DNA of 64,000 nt, taken from positions 248,001 to 312,000 of the forward strand of contig OZ254080.1 of assembly GCA_965267485.1 (NCBI GenBank), written 5' to 3'. This document shows, in pieces, positions 1-8,472 of this stretch. Below the pieces are notes generated by a model. It saw only the letters and a list, made by a program, of their open reading frames with translations. It did not search any database and was not told where the DNA came from. Origin of the DNA: JANQJA01 sp965267485 (GTDB lineage Bacteria > Pseudomonadota > Gammaproteobacteria > Pseudomonadales > Azotimanducaceae). The position numbers were made by a program, and so were the translations under genes. Every line of letters starts with the position of its first letter. The stretch's first letter is position 1.

Positions 1-355
1 GCGACAACCTTCGGACGAACTCGAACCCCGCAAAGTAGCCGACAAGTGCGGTCGTCAGCACGATCCAGTAGAGGGGAAAGATGCGGAACGCGCGCCGCAC
101 GAGATAGGACGACCAGTACCTCAGAGTCTCGACGCGGCTTTCACCTGCCAGATCCGTCAGCGCCTGTCGCGTGAGCAGGTAGGCGCTCAGCACGAAAAAG
201 AGAAACACGCCTGCCTTGCCATACCCGGCAAAACTCGGCCACGGCAGAAGGTCCATGCCCTGATTGCCCATGTGGCTGAGTACAACGAGCATGACGGCAA
301 GCCCTCGCAGGCCGTCGAGGGCAGGGAACGTGTCGGGTCTGATTTCAGGCTGCAT
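1..355 (-). CDS. Acyltransferase 3 family protein (OafA/YrhL-like), C-terminus outside window
   Basis: Only the first 118 residues are inside the window; the rest lies beyond position 1. The visible part matches integral membrane O-acyltransferases of the acyltransferase 3 family, which acylate sugars, peptidoglycan or lipids. Near the start sit DGLRG (residues 14-18) and His28, giving the family's R-x10-H motif (Arg17, His28). Hydrophobic helices follow at about 19-27, 43-60 and 88-105, with a basic segment between the last two. The ATG at 355 opens the family homology directly. It lies 45 bases downstream of the cysteine desulfurase gene on the same strand and is probably the last or penultimate gene of that operon, possibly decorating its product. 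The substrate cannot be told. Confidence 0.85.
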   Translation of the reverse strand, partial: MQPEIRPDTFPALDGLRGLAVMLVVLSHMGNQGMDLLPWPSFAGYGKAGVFLFFVLSAYLLTRQALTDLAGESRVETLRYWSSYLVRRAFRIFPLYWIVLTTALVGYFAGFEFVRRLS

Positions 356-400
356 ACGTCTCGCTATTGTACGCGTATGCGGCGTCGCCTGCGGTGCACG

Positions 401-1597
401 TCAGGCGGTCTTCCGGATGATGTAGAGGGCGTCGACGAGCGCCTCGACCTCGGCATCCGTGTTGTAGAGGTGGAAGGACGCGCGGGCCGACTCCTGGAGC
501 GACAGCGACTCGTGCAGCGGCTGTGCGCAGTGGAAGCCGGAGCGGATCATGATGTTGAAGCGCTGGCTCAGAATGCGCGCAAGCCCCTGGCTCTGTAGCC
601 CTGCCATCCGGAACGTCACGATGCCGGTTGATGCCGCTGCGGGGGAGTCGACCACAAGTTCGATGCCGTCGGACTGTCGCAGTCTGTCCTTGAGTGACGT
701 GGCGAGTGCCGCCGAGTGTTCCTGGATGGCAGGGACGCCCACTGCATCGAGGTAGTCCACAGCGGCGCCTAGTCCGATCACGCCTTCGATATTCGGCGTG
801 CCGGCCTCAAGTCCCCAGGGGAAGGGGCGTGGTTCGAAGCCGTCGATATGCGCCTGGTGAATCATCTCGCCGCCGAGGTAATGGCTTTCGATGGGCGATT
901 CGAGCCCTTCGCGCTGGAACAGGACGCCGACGCCGGACGGGCCGAGCATCTTGTGGCTTGAGAAGCAGGCGTAGTCACAGTCGAGCTCAAAGAGGTCGAC
1001 GGGCTCGTGCCCGACCGATTGCGACAGGTCTACCATGACAAGGCAGCCGTGTTCCCTCGCAATGGAGACCAGCGCTTCGACCGGGTGACGAACGCCGAGC
1101 GCGTTGCTGATGCTGGCGAATGTCACGAGGTGCGGGCGGCGCGTCGCAATGAGGTCAGCGACCTTGTCGAGATCGACCTTGTGCTCGTCGTCGAGCGGGA
1201 AGAAGAAGTGGTCACCCTGCTGCCAGGGCAGCAGGTTGGAGTGATGTTCAGCGAGGGTCAAACCAACAGGCCCGCGGTCACGGTGCGCCATCGCGACGAT
1301 GTTCAGCGCTTCGGTGGCATTGCGTGTAAACGCAAGTTCCCGGCGGTCACAGTTGAGAAACTGCGCCAGCAGCTCGCGCGTATTCTCGAACGCTTCGGTC
1401 GCTTCCTCACTGAACAGGTGAACGGACCGGTGAACATTCGCCGTGTGGGTTGTATAGAAGCCGGTGACGGCGTCGATGACGGCGCGGGGTTTCAGCGACG
1501 TCGCAGCAGAGTCGAGATAGATGCAGGGTTGCCCACGCACCTCGCGGGAAAGAATTGGGAAGTCGTCACGAAGCGATTCTGGCAGCGACATGGGCAT
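401..1597 (-). CDS. SufS/CsdA-like cysteine desulfurase, class V aminotransferase fold
   Basis: A 398-residue PLP enzyme of the group II cysteine desulfurase/selenocysteine lyase type, which strips sulfur from L-cysteine to form an enzyme persulfide. All expected catalytic features are visible: EHHSN (117-121), Asp190 and Gln193 of the PLP pocket, the Schiff-base lysine in SSHKMLGP (Lys216), and the catalytic cysteine in RSGFHCAQP (Cys357). The usual VDGAQ is replaced by VDLSQ, a mild divergence. The ATG at 1597 directly abuts the stop of the ligase gene, so the two are co-translated; a second Met at codon 3 is possible. No suf or isc genes are nearby, so a dedicated sulfur-donor role in the local pathway is more likely than general Fe-S assembly. 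That role is inference. Confidence 0.88.
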   Translation of the reverse strand: MPMSLPESLRDDFPILSREVRGQPCIYLDSAATSLKPRAVIDAVTGFYTTHTANVHRSVHLFSEEATEAFENTRELLAQFLNCDRRELAFTRNATEALNIVAMAHRDRGPVGLTLAEHHSNLLPWQQGDHFFFPLDDEHKVDLDKVADLIATRRPHLVTFASISNALGVRHPVEALVSIAREHGCLVMVDLSQSVGHEPVDLFELDCDYACFSSHKMLGPSGVGVLFQREGLESPIESHYLGGEMIHQAHIDGFEPRPFPWGLEAGTPNIEGVIGLGAAVDYLDAVGVPAIQEHSAALATSLKDRLRQSDGIELVVDSPAAASTGIVTFRMAGLQSQGLARILSQRFNIMIRSGFHCAQPLHESLSLQESARASFHLYNTDAEVEALVDALYIIRKTA

Positions 1598-2980
1598 TCA
1601 GGCCTGTGCGGAGTGGAAGTTCTCGAAGGACGTGCTGCGAATCAGGCGGTACTTGCCCGAATCCTCCGGTGGAATGCGGCGAACGCGACGGACCCGGATT
1701 TTCGCATCCGGCCCGAGCAGCGTTGTCACGCGCTGGACGAGTTCGCCCTCGTCGAGCGCTTCGGCCGCGGGTGCGACCTCGATGAGAAAACGGTCCTCAC
1801 CCTGCTGGATCAATCGCGAGAATGCGGCGCCGGGGGTCGTGATCATTGTATCGGTCAGTTCGTCCGGCGTGACGAAGTCTCCGGATGGCAGGACCACGGT
1901 TTCATCAAGCCGCCCGAGTATCTCGAATCGTTGTTGTTCGTCATCGTGTTGGCGCGGCAGCGCGCGACCGATATCACCGATGCGGTACCGAATCAGTGGG
2001 CAGGCAAGGTTACGGAGGTCGGTGATGATCACCTCACCTGCCTCGCCCTCGGGTACGGGCTGACCGTTGCGTATGAACTCGACCACGAAGAGATGATCGA
2101 ACAGCAACTGTGAGCGATGTTCACCGTCGTCCATCGAAACAGTACCGAGTTCGGCGGAACCGTAGTTCTCGCGATAGCGCACGCCCAGTGTGCGCTCGAT
2201 ACCGTCAATCATGGCGGGTGTCGCCTTGCCGCCGGTCGGGCGCACGACGCTGCAGGGAGCGAACGTGCGGCCGTTGGCACGTTGTGCGAACAACCAGAAG
2301 AAATAGGGGTATGCCCTCACGGTGTCGGGGCGGGTGCGAGCGATGGCATCGAAGTAGTCGTCGATCTTGTCGTCGCTGACGGCCGATCCATCCACGCCCG
2401 GTGCTGGCATCACAACGTCATTCCAGAGCAGCCGATTCGCGGCGCGGGAGATCACCTCCCGTCGAGCGCCTGCCCGTATTCCGGGATTGCTTGCCATCGC
2501 CTCGAGCAGGGTGGTCGACAGCGCCTGCTGTGCCCCGTTCAGGCCACACCGCTCATAGCAGTCATCCGGCGGGATGGTGAGGATCCGCCCCGGTCCTTCC
2601 GTTCGATACTTCATGATGAGATCGGCGGCGCGATCCCAGTCGCGCTTTGCCTCATCGTGGAAGATCATCACCCGATTGGAGGTGCCTGATGTTGCAATCT
2701 GGTACAGCGATGCTTCGTCGTAGCCGCGGGCCAGCAGACGATCGGGAAAGGCTGCAAGCAGGTCGTCCTTGGTGACGCAGGGCACGTGTGCAATGTCCTT
2801 AAGGTCGGCCAGCGATTCGACATCGACGTCGCGATAGAGCTCGCGATAGAGCGCAACGTTCGAACGAGCGTGCGCCACCAACGCATTCAATGCAGCGAGG
2901 CGTACCCTGTCACGTTCCGCGCGACCCAGCTTTTCTGACTGGCGAAGTGCGAGCAGGTTTTTGAGAGTGCCAGCGAGTAT
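1598..2980 (-). CDS. Phenylacetate-CoA ligase/CapK-like adenylate-forming enzyme, possible ATA start
   Basis: A member of the PaaK/CapK branch of AMP-forming ligases, which activate carboxylates as acyl-adenylates. Counting from 2980, the nucleotide-binding loop ATSGTSNR is at 96-103, YGSAELG at 273-279 and YRIGDIG at 332-338; the C-terminal subdomain follows. The start is problematic. The only in-frame ATG (3214) would overlap the upstream methyltransferase by 127 bases, and the extra residues look like shadow sequence. A GGAG at 2990-2987 followed six bases later by ATA (2980) fits the expected family N-terminus (LAGTLKNLLALRQ), so ATA is used here as a working start. The gene lies between a methyltransferase and a cysteine desulfurase, suggesting an activated acid that receives sulfur or another nucleophile. 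Substrate unknown. Confidence 0.8.
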   Translation of the reverse strand: MLAGTLKNLLALRQSEKLGRAERDRVRLAALNALVAHARSNVALYRELYRDVDVESLADLKDIAHVPCVTKDDLLAAFPDRLLARGYDEASLYQIATSGTSNRVMIFHDEAKRDWDRAADLIMKYRTEGPGRILTIPPDDCYERCGLNGAQQALSTTLLEAMASNPGIRAGARREVISRAANRLLWNDVVMPAPGVDGSAVSDDKIDDYFDAIARTRPDTVRAYPYFFWLFAQRANGRTFAPCSVVRPTGGKATPAMIDGIERTLGVRYRENYGSAELGTVSMDDGEHRSQLLFDHLFVVEFIRNGQPVPEGEAGEVIITDLRNLACPLIRYRIGDIGRALPRQHDDEQQRFEILGRLDETVVLPSGDFVTPDELTDTMITTPGAAFSRLIQQGEDRFLIEVAPAAEALDEGELVQRVTTLLGPDAKIRVRRVRRIPPEDSGKYRLIRSTSFENFHSAQA

Positions 2981-3087
2981 TGCCGTCTCCAGCCCAAACG
3001 ACTGTCCTGTTTCAATTGTACCGGGCCGGAACTCGCAGACAATGCGGATTCGCCGACGCAAAGGATCGGCGGAAACATGAGCAGCGG

Positions 3088-3972
3088 TCAGGCCGGTTTG
3101 TGGGCAATAAGCCTCGGCTCGAGGACGAATCTCAGCGGGATCTTGCGGCCGAGCCAGTGTCTGGCGGGATACGGCAGCCACGAAAACGGGATCTCGACGG
3201 CCCGTGTCATCCAAACCGGCAGTCGAAGGTAATGGCCGCGTGCGCCAACCAGCGAACTCAGGCGCGAAAACCCCTTCTTTTTGAGCAGTTTTGCTAGATC
3301 GCCGATTGAGTACTCCTGCAGGTGAAAACAGGTCGCTTCGTCATCGAAAAAGGCAGAAATGTCCCAGGGGCCATTAAGCCGATTCACGGTCATGAACACG
3401 TAGCGGCCGCCGGGTTTGAGCACGCGGAAGACCTCCTGCAGCTGCTCCTCCGCATCCTCGGGGTGCAGGTGCTCCATGAGCTGATTGCTGTAGACCAGGT
3501 CGACCGAGCTGTCGGGCAGCGGAATCGATGCACCGTCGGAGATCACCAGTTCAAAGTTGTCGGGCGCCCCGGATTCGTCAACCAGCGAGCGCGTAACATC
3601 GACAGCAGAAACGCGTGCAACCGAAGCTGCCATCCGCATCGCGAGCCGACAGTCGCCGGGCCCGATTTCAACGACGTGCATGTCGGGCGCCAGGAAGGGC
3701 TCGATCAGTCGAAACTGCCAGTCAATCACGTTGCGGCTTCGCTCTGCCGACGCCTTGCGCGTGAGCAGCGGATGGTCAGGCACGCTCGCGAACATCTCAT
3801 CGTAAACCGACGTATACAGGCCGGTACCGATGCGCTCGTCCCGTGATGCGTCGAGCAGCTTGCGCGCCAGCGACCTCTCCACCAGATAGTGGCGGGCGAT
3901 CGCTTCATCATCCCGGGCATCCCGTGCGGGTCGCCGCTTGACCGGGGGCAACGGCTGGTTGGAAATGTCCAT
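3088..3972 (-). CDS. Class I SAM-dependent methyltransferase
   Basis: A 294-residue protein with a standard Rossmann methyltransferase core: motif I EIGPGDCR at 102-109, an acidic post-II segment (SAVDVT), and EHLHPEDAEEQLQEVFRVLK, typical of the Methyltransf_11 group. The N-terminal 80 residues are charged and unassigned. The ATG at 3972 is preferred over the upstream in-frame ATG at 4167, because the latter would run under the divergently transcribed lipoprotein gene and adds proline/arginine-rich shadow sequence. It is the first gene of the minus-strand group methyltransferase, ligase, desulfurase and acyltransferase. It probably methylates the product or an intermediate of that group; the substrate is not identifiable. 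Confidence 0.85.
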   Translation of the reverse strand: MDISNQPLPPVKRRPARDARDDEAIARHYLVERSLARKLLDASRDERIGTGLYTSVYDEMFASVPDHPLLTRKASAERSRNVIDWQFRLIEPFLAPDMHVVEIGPGDCRLAMRMAASVARVSAVDVTRSLVDESGAPDNFELVISDGASIPLPDSSVDLVYSNQLMEHLHPEDAEEQLQEVFRVLKPGGRYVFMTVNRLNGPWDISAFFDDEATCFHLQEYSIGDLAKLLKKKGFSRLSSLVGARGHYLRLPVWMTRAVEIPFSWLPYPARHWLGRKIPLRFVLEPRLIAHKPA

Positions 3973-4100
3973 AGCCGAATCATCGTCGTGTCGCACCCCT
4001 GAATGCAATACTGCCCGTGGCTTCACTGGCTTTGGGTGATCGCTGCGATTGGCAAGGTGGTCGTTCTCGTAGGCGGCATTCTGGGGTATCGTCATCAAGG

Positions 4101-4430
4101 ATGAAGCACCGGCGACTGATACTGATGACACTGCTGCTCGCGCTCGCAGCGTGCGGGCCGGCTGCACCGATTCAGACCACGCTGGCTGCCTTGAGTGAAG
4201 CGCAGCGTGACTTCAATGGCAGGCACGTGGAAGTTGCCGGCGTGCTGCGCACCTTCCCGAACCCGCGGCACTACTGGATCGAGAATGAATCCCTCGATCG
4301 GGTTGCGCTCGAGGGCGATCATGACTTCTCGTCCTACGTGGGCCAGACGGTCGAGGTCTCGGGCGTGTTCGCCTTCGATCGTGACCAGGGCCGTCGAATC
4401 CGCGTCGAGCAGCTGGACGCCTCACCATGA
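4101..4430 (+). CDS. Small lipoprotein with OB-fold-like domain
   Basis: A 109-residue predicted lipoprotein. The N-terminus MKHRRLILMTLLLALAAC is a signal peptide ending in a lipobox with Cys18. The mature part is mostly beta-strand-like (HVEVAGVLRTFP, YWIENESLDRVALEG, VGQTVEVSGVFAF), the alternating pattern of a small OB-fold barrel seen in several periplasmic proteins; family assignment is tentative. The start at 4101 is chosen because it places the signal peptide at the N-terminus; a longer in-frame version from 4017 would not. Its stop overlaps the start of the SOUL gene by four bases, so both are probably translated together. Confidence 0.75.
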   Translation: MKHRRLILMTLLLALAACGPAAPIQTTLAALSEAQRDFNGRHVEVAGVLRTFPNPRHYWIENESLDRVALEGDHDFSSYVGQTVEVSGVFAFDRDQGRRIRVEQLDASP

Positions 4431-5017
4431 ACATCCTTCGCCGGTCGCTTGGATTGCTCGCGCTCTTCGTGAATAGTCAGGTCATGGCAATCGAACAGCC
4501 GGCATACACCCTGATCGAGACACGCGACGCAATCGAGCTTCGGCGCTACGAACCCGTCATCGTTGCAGAAACGATCGTCGACCAGGATATGAAGCGTGCC
4601 GGCAATACCGCGTTTCGCAAGCTGGCCGGCTATATTTTCGGTGGCAATGCCCGCTCCGAGAAGTTTGCGATGACTTCGCCGGTGATCCAGCAGCCTGCTG
4701 CTGGTGCGGGTTACCGGGTCAGCTTCTTCATGTCGAAGCGCGCGTCGCTCGATGAAATGCCTGCGCCCGATGATGAGGCGGTCTCGATTCGCGAACTCCC
4801 CGAACAAACCTTTGCCGCGCTCCGCTATCGCGGCGGCTGGAGCGTTGACCGATACGCGCGCCACGTCGATGAGATCATGGCCTATCTCGATACGCAGGAT
4901 GATATCGAGGTTGTGGGTGATCCCGTCTGGGCACGCTATGACGCCCCGTTTGTGCCACCCCCCTTCCGGACCAACGAAGTGCTCGTGCCGGTTGCTTACA
5001 GAGCGGGCGAGCCATGA
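4427..5017 (+). CDS. SOUL family heme-binding-like protein, secreted
   Basis: A 196-residue SOUL/HBP-type protein. The N-terminus MNILRRSLGLLALFVNSQVMA is a signal peptide, so the protein is probably periplasmic. SOUL features are the opening YTLIETRDAIELRRYEPVIVAET, the AFRKLAGYIFGGN segment, KFAMTSPVIQ (the highly conserved K-I/F-x-M-T-x-P-V motif) and the C-terminal PPPFRTNEVLVPV. Animal relatives bind heme or tetrapyrroles; bacterial functions are largely undefined. It overlaps both neighbours by four bases (ATGA at 4427 and 5014) in a three-gene operon with a lipoprotein and an MFS permease. Confidence 0.9.
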   Translation: MNILRRSLGLLALFVNSQVMAIEQPAYTLIETRDAIELRRYEPVIVAETIVDQDMKRAGNTAFRKLAGYIFGGNARSEKFAMTSPVIQQPAAGAGYRVSFFMSKRASLDEMPAPDDEAVSIRELPEQTFAALRYRGGWSVDRYARHVDEIMAYLDTQDDIEVVGDPVWARYDAPFVPPPFRTNEVLVPVAYRAGEP

Positions 5018-6309
5018 AGCTTCCCGCACTGTCCGACAACCAGCTTCTTCGCCTGCTCTCTTTCGGCGGGCTCTACGCGGCGCAGGGTATTCCCTATGGC
5101 ATGTTCGTCATTGCCTTGCCGACGTGGCTGGCAGCGGAGGACTACAGCAGTGCGCAAATCGGACTCTTTATTGCTGCCGTCACGCTGCCATGGACGCTCA
5201 AGCTCGTGGCCGGCCCGCTCATGGATCGGTTCTCCTATCTGCCGATGGGGCGACGCCGGCCCTGGGTGGTCCTCGCGCAGGCAGGCATCCTGTTGGCGAC
5301 GCTCGCGCTGGCGACAGGCATCACCGACTTTCTCTGGATCCTTTGCGTCGGGTTCGTCATCAATTTCTGTGCCGCCTGGCAGGATGTTGCTGTCGATGGC
5401 ATGGCGATTGATGTCCTGCGCGAGGACGAACGTGCGCGCGCGAATGCCTTCATGTTCGGCGGGCAGGTGATCGGCATATCAGCGTCTTCTGCCGGCGGCG
5501 CGTGGATGCTTGCCGAGTTTGGCCTGGCTGCGGCCGCCTGGGTGATCTTCCTCAGCGTGCTCCTGATTGCGATGATCCCGGTGCTGCTGCGCGAACGGCC
5601 CGGCGAGAAGCTCATGCCCTGGACTGACGGCGCGACCCTGCCGCGATCGCTCGCCCTGCAGGAAACCCGGTGGCTCAACATCTTTGGCGATCTGCTCCGT
5701 GTCATCGTGCTGCCCATGAGCCTGTTGCTCATCCTGATCCAGTTTGGCGACCGCGTCATCAGCGGTTTGCTGGTGGGCGCGTTCCCGGTCATCACGACGC
5801 AGGAACTCGGGTTGTCGCAGACGTTCTATCCCGAATGGAACGCGGCCGCGGGTATCGCGGGTGCTTTCCTCGGTGTGCTTGTCGCACCGTTCATTGATCG
5901 GGTCACGGCCGAGAAAGCGTTGCTGTGGGGGCTGGCCGTCAAGGCCGCGGCGCTGGCGCTGTTTGGCGTGCTGGCGCCGTTCTGGGCAGTGCAACCGTTC
6001 TTCATCGGCTTCCTGTTTGTATCAGCAATCCTGAGCCAGTGGCTCACCATTGCGGCGATATCGCTGTTCATGAACCTGTGCGCGTCGAAGGTTTCAGCAT
6101 CGCAGTTTGCGGTCTATATGGCGTCTTCCAACCTCGCGCTGTCTGCCGGCTCTGCGTTGCTCGGCCCGCTGGACGCCCTGCTCACGTTCGAGCAACTCTT
6201 CTACGTGCTGGCCCTCACGAACGTGGTGCTGGCCGGCATGCTGGTGCTGTTCGATCTCGACCACCACAAATCGCGGCTCAGCCAGCTCTTTCCGGCCCCG
6301 GTTGACTGA
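5014..6309 (+). CDS. MFS permease, AmpG/PAT-like
   Basis: A 431-residue polytopic protein with about 12 predicted transmembrane helices. The N-terminal half carries LYAAQGIPYGMF, PWTLKLVAGPLMDRF and a basic loop MGRRRPW at the helix 2-3 junction, the MFS signature that also resembles AmpG-type muropeptide permeases (the PLMDR/GRRR pattern). AmpG itself imports anhydro-muropeptides; that this protein does the same is only a possibility. It is the last gene of the operon with the lipoprotein and SOUL genes (4-base overlap at 5014-5017). It converges on yejE with two bases between stop codons and no visible terminator. Confidence 0.85.
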   Translation: MKLPALSDNQLLRLLSFGGLYAAQGIPYGMFVIALPTWLAAEDYSSAQIGLFIAAVTLPWTLKLVAGPLMDRFSYLPMGRRRPWVVLAQAGILLATLALATGITDFLWILCVGFVINFCAAWQDVAVDGMAIDVLREDERARANAFMFGGQVIGISASSAGGAWMLAEFGLAAAAWVIFLSVLLIAMIPVLLRERPGEKLMPWTDGATLPRSLALQETRWLNIFGDLLRVIVLPMSLLLILIQFGDRVISGLLVGAFPVITTQELGLSQTFYPEWNAAAGIAGAFLGVLVAPFIDRVTAEKALLWGLAVKAAALALFGVLAPFWAVQPFFIGFLFVSAILSQWLTIAAISLFMNLCASKVSASQFAVYMASSNLALSAGSALLGPLDALLTFEQLFYVLALTNVVLAGMLVLFDLDHHKSRLSQLFPAPVD

Positions 6310-6311
6310 CC

Positions 6312-7397
6312 TCAGGCCGTCGCGGCGGCGTTCGGCGTCGCCGGGGCGTCCGGCTCCGTGACGATTGCCTTGCGCGGATCGAGCGCGTCCCGCACCGACT
6401 CACCGATGAAGATCAGCAGGATGAGCAGTATCGCGAGCGCCACGAAGGCCGAGATACCGATCCACGGTGCGTGCAGGTTGGCTTTCGCCGCCGACAGCAG
6501 ACGACCAAACGAGGGGGCGTCGAGTGGCAACCCGAAGCCAAGGAAATCCAGCGCAGTGAGTGTCGTGATCGACCCGTTCAGAATGAAGGGAAGGTACGTG
6601 AGCGTTGCGACCATCGCGTTTGGCAGGACGTGCTTGCGCATGATGACGCCGTCGCTGACGCCGAGTGCGCGCGCCGCACGCACGAACTCGAAGTTGCGGG
6701 TTCGCAGGAACTCGGCACGAACCACGCCGACCAGCGTCATCCACCCGAACATCGCCAGAATGCCGAGCAGCCAGTAGACGTTCGGCTCGACCATGCTGGC
6801 AAGAATGATGAGAATGAACAGCACGGGCAATCCTGCCCAGATCTCCACGAGGCGCTGACCGAACAGGTCGATCTTGCCGCCGAAGTATCCCTGCAGACCG
6901 CCGACGGCAATACCGATGATCGATGTGATGATCGTGAGCGCAACGCCAAAGAGGACCGAGAGCCTGAAGGCATAGAGAATCTTGGCGAAGACATCCGTGC
7001 TGCCGTCCGTGCCGAGAATGTGTTCCCGCGTTGGCGGGTGCGGGTAGGGTGGCTCGAGATCCCAGTCAATCGTGTCATAGCTGAAGCGAATCGGGGGCCA
7101 GATGGCCCAACCCGTCTCGGCAATTCGCTGCTCGATGAACGGATCCTTGAAGTTGGCCTCGGTTTCGAACACGCCACCGAGTTCGGCCTCGGTGTACGTC
7201 ACCCATACCGGCAGTATCAGCTTGCCGTCGATGGAGGCGATGATGGGTTTGTCATTGGCCACGAACTCTGCGAACAGCGAAATCGTGAACAGCGTGAGGA
7301 ATATCCACAGCGAGTAATATCCGCGCTTGTTGGCGCGAAACAGCGCGAGCCGGCGTTTTGTCGGGGGTGTGAGATGAATGCCGAGTCTCTCCAGCAT
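6312..7397 (-). CDS. yejE: Oligopeptide-type ABC importer permease YejE
   Basis: A 361-residue inner membrane permease of the BPD_transp/DppC type. One helix lies near residues 30-48, followed by a periplasmic loop containing PPYPHPPTREHILGTDG, which is typical of YejE, and then five helices. The EAA coupling motif is FVRAARALGVSDGVIMRKHV, which docks onto the ATPase. In Escherichia coli the YejABEF system imports peptides such as microcin C. It lies two bases downstream of yejB. The ATPase yejF would be expected next, but the following gene is on the opposite strand. Confidence 0.93.
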   Translation of the reverse strand: MLERLGIHLTPPTKRRLALFRANKRGYYSLWIFLTLFTISLFAEFVANDKPIIASIDGKLILPVWVTYTEAELGGVFETEANFKDPFIEQRIAETGWAIWPPIRFSYDTIDWDLEPPYPHPPTREHILGTDGSTDVFAKILYAFRLSVLFGVALTIITSIIGIAVGGLQGYFGGKIDLFGQRLVEIWAGLPVLFILIILASMVEPNVYWLLGILAMFGWMTLVGVVRAEFLRTRNFEFVRAARALGVSDGVIMRKHVLPNAMVATLTYLPFILNGSITTLTALDFLGFGLPLDAPSFGRLLSAAKANLHAPWIGISAFVALAILLILLIFIGESVRDALDPRKAIVTEPDAPATPNAAATA

Positions 7398-7398
7398 G

Positions 7399-8469
7399 TC
7401 AGCGCGTCTCGAAGTCGATGCGCGGATCGACGAGCGTGTAGATCAGGTCGCTGATGAGCTGCAGTACGAGGCCGAGCAGCGTGAAGACGAACAGCGTGCC
7501 AAACAGTATCGGATAGTCGCGCTTGATCACGGCTTCGTAGCCGAGCAGCCCGAGGCCGTCGAGCGAGAAGATGACCTCGATCAGGAGCTGGCCGGTGAAG
7601 AGCAGCGCAATGAACGCAGACGGGAAGCCCGCAATGACGATCAGCATGGCATTCCTGAAGACGTGCCCGTAGAGCACGCGAGCTTCAGACAGCCCCTTGG
7701 CTCTGGCCGTGAGCACGTACTGTTTGTTCACCTCTTCGAGAAACGAGTTCTTAGTCAGCATCGTCAGCGTGGCGAAGCCGCCGATGGTCAGCGCCGTGAG
7801 TGGCAGCGCGAGATGCCAGAAGTAATCCCTGATCTTGTCTGCGGTCGAGAGCTCGTCGAAGTTCTCTGACACGAACCCGCGAAGGGGGAACCAGTCGAGG
7901 TACGAGCCGCCGGCGAAGATGACGACCAGCAGGATCGCAAACAGGAACCCCGGTATCGCGTAAGCCGTGAACACGATAACGCTGGTCCAGATGTCGAAGC
8001 GCTGTCCGTCTCGTACGGCCTTCTGGATGCCGAGCGGGATGGAGATCATGTAGATCGCGAGCAATGTCCAGAGGCCGAGTGACATGGTGACCGGTAGCCG
8101 CTCGAGTACGAGATCAACGACGGGGCGATCCTGGAAGTAGCTGTGGCCGAAGTCGAGTGTCAGGTAGTTCACCATCATGTTGAAGAAGCGAACGTGAGCC
8201 GGTTTGTCGAAGCCGAACTGCTTCTCGAGATCGGCGACCAGCGCCGGGTCCAGCCCGGAATCACCGGTATAGGTTTCCTGGCTGGGGCCCATGGTGCCGG
8301 CCGAAGACACCGATGCCGTCGATGACATGCCGCCCAGGCCTGTGGCCTGCGCGATCGCCTGTTCGACCGGTCCGCCTGGTGCAAACTGGATGATGGCGAA
8401 GTTCACGACCATGATGCCGAACAGCGTCGGCATGATCAGCAGCAGTCGTTTGATGATGTAGGCGCCCAT
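7399..8469 (-). CDS. yejB: Oligopeptide-type ABC importer permease YejB
   Basis: A 356-residue permease of the DppB type. It opens with YIIKRLLLIMPTLFGIMVVNF, the family's first helix, followed by a large periplasmic segment with a low-complexity Ser/Thr/Gly part (about residues 46-66). Five more helices and the coupling loop VLTARAKGLSEARVLYGHVFRNA follow. It pairs with YejE to form the membrane channel. It is separated by three bases from yejA and one base from yejE, so the three genes form one operon, most likely expressed from the region upstream of yejA. Confidence 0.93.
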   Translation of the reverse strand: MGAYIIKRLLLIMPTLFGIMVVNFAIIQFAPGGPVEQAIAQATGLGGMSSTASVSSAGTMGPSQETYTGDSGLDPALVADLEKQFGFDKPAHVRFFNMMVNYLTLDFGHSYFQDRPVVDLVLERLPVTMSLGLWTLLAIYMISIPLGIQKAVRDGQRFDIWTSVIVFTAYAIPGFLFAILLVVIFAGGSYLDWFPLRGFVSENFDELSTADKIRDYFWHLALPLTALTIGGFATLTMLTKNSFLEEVNKQYVLTARAKGLSEARVLYGHVFRNAMLIVIAGFPSAFIALLFTGQLLIEVIFSLDGLGLLGYEAVIKRDYPILFGTLFVFTLLGLVLQLISDLIYTLVDPRIDFETR

Positions 8470-8472
8470 CGT

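Noticed and set aside
1007..2113. 368-residue plus-strand frame opposite the cysteine desulfurase and ligase
   Set aside because: Its sequence is the complement of two conserved enzymes and shows no family features.
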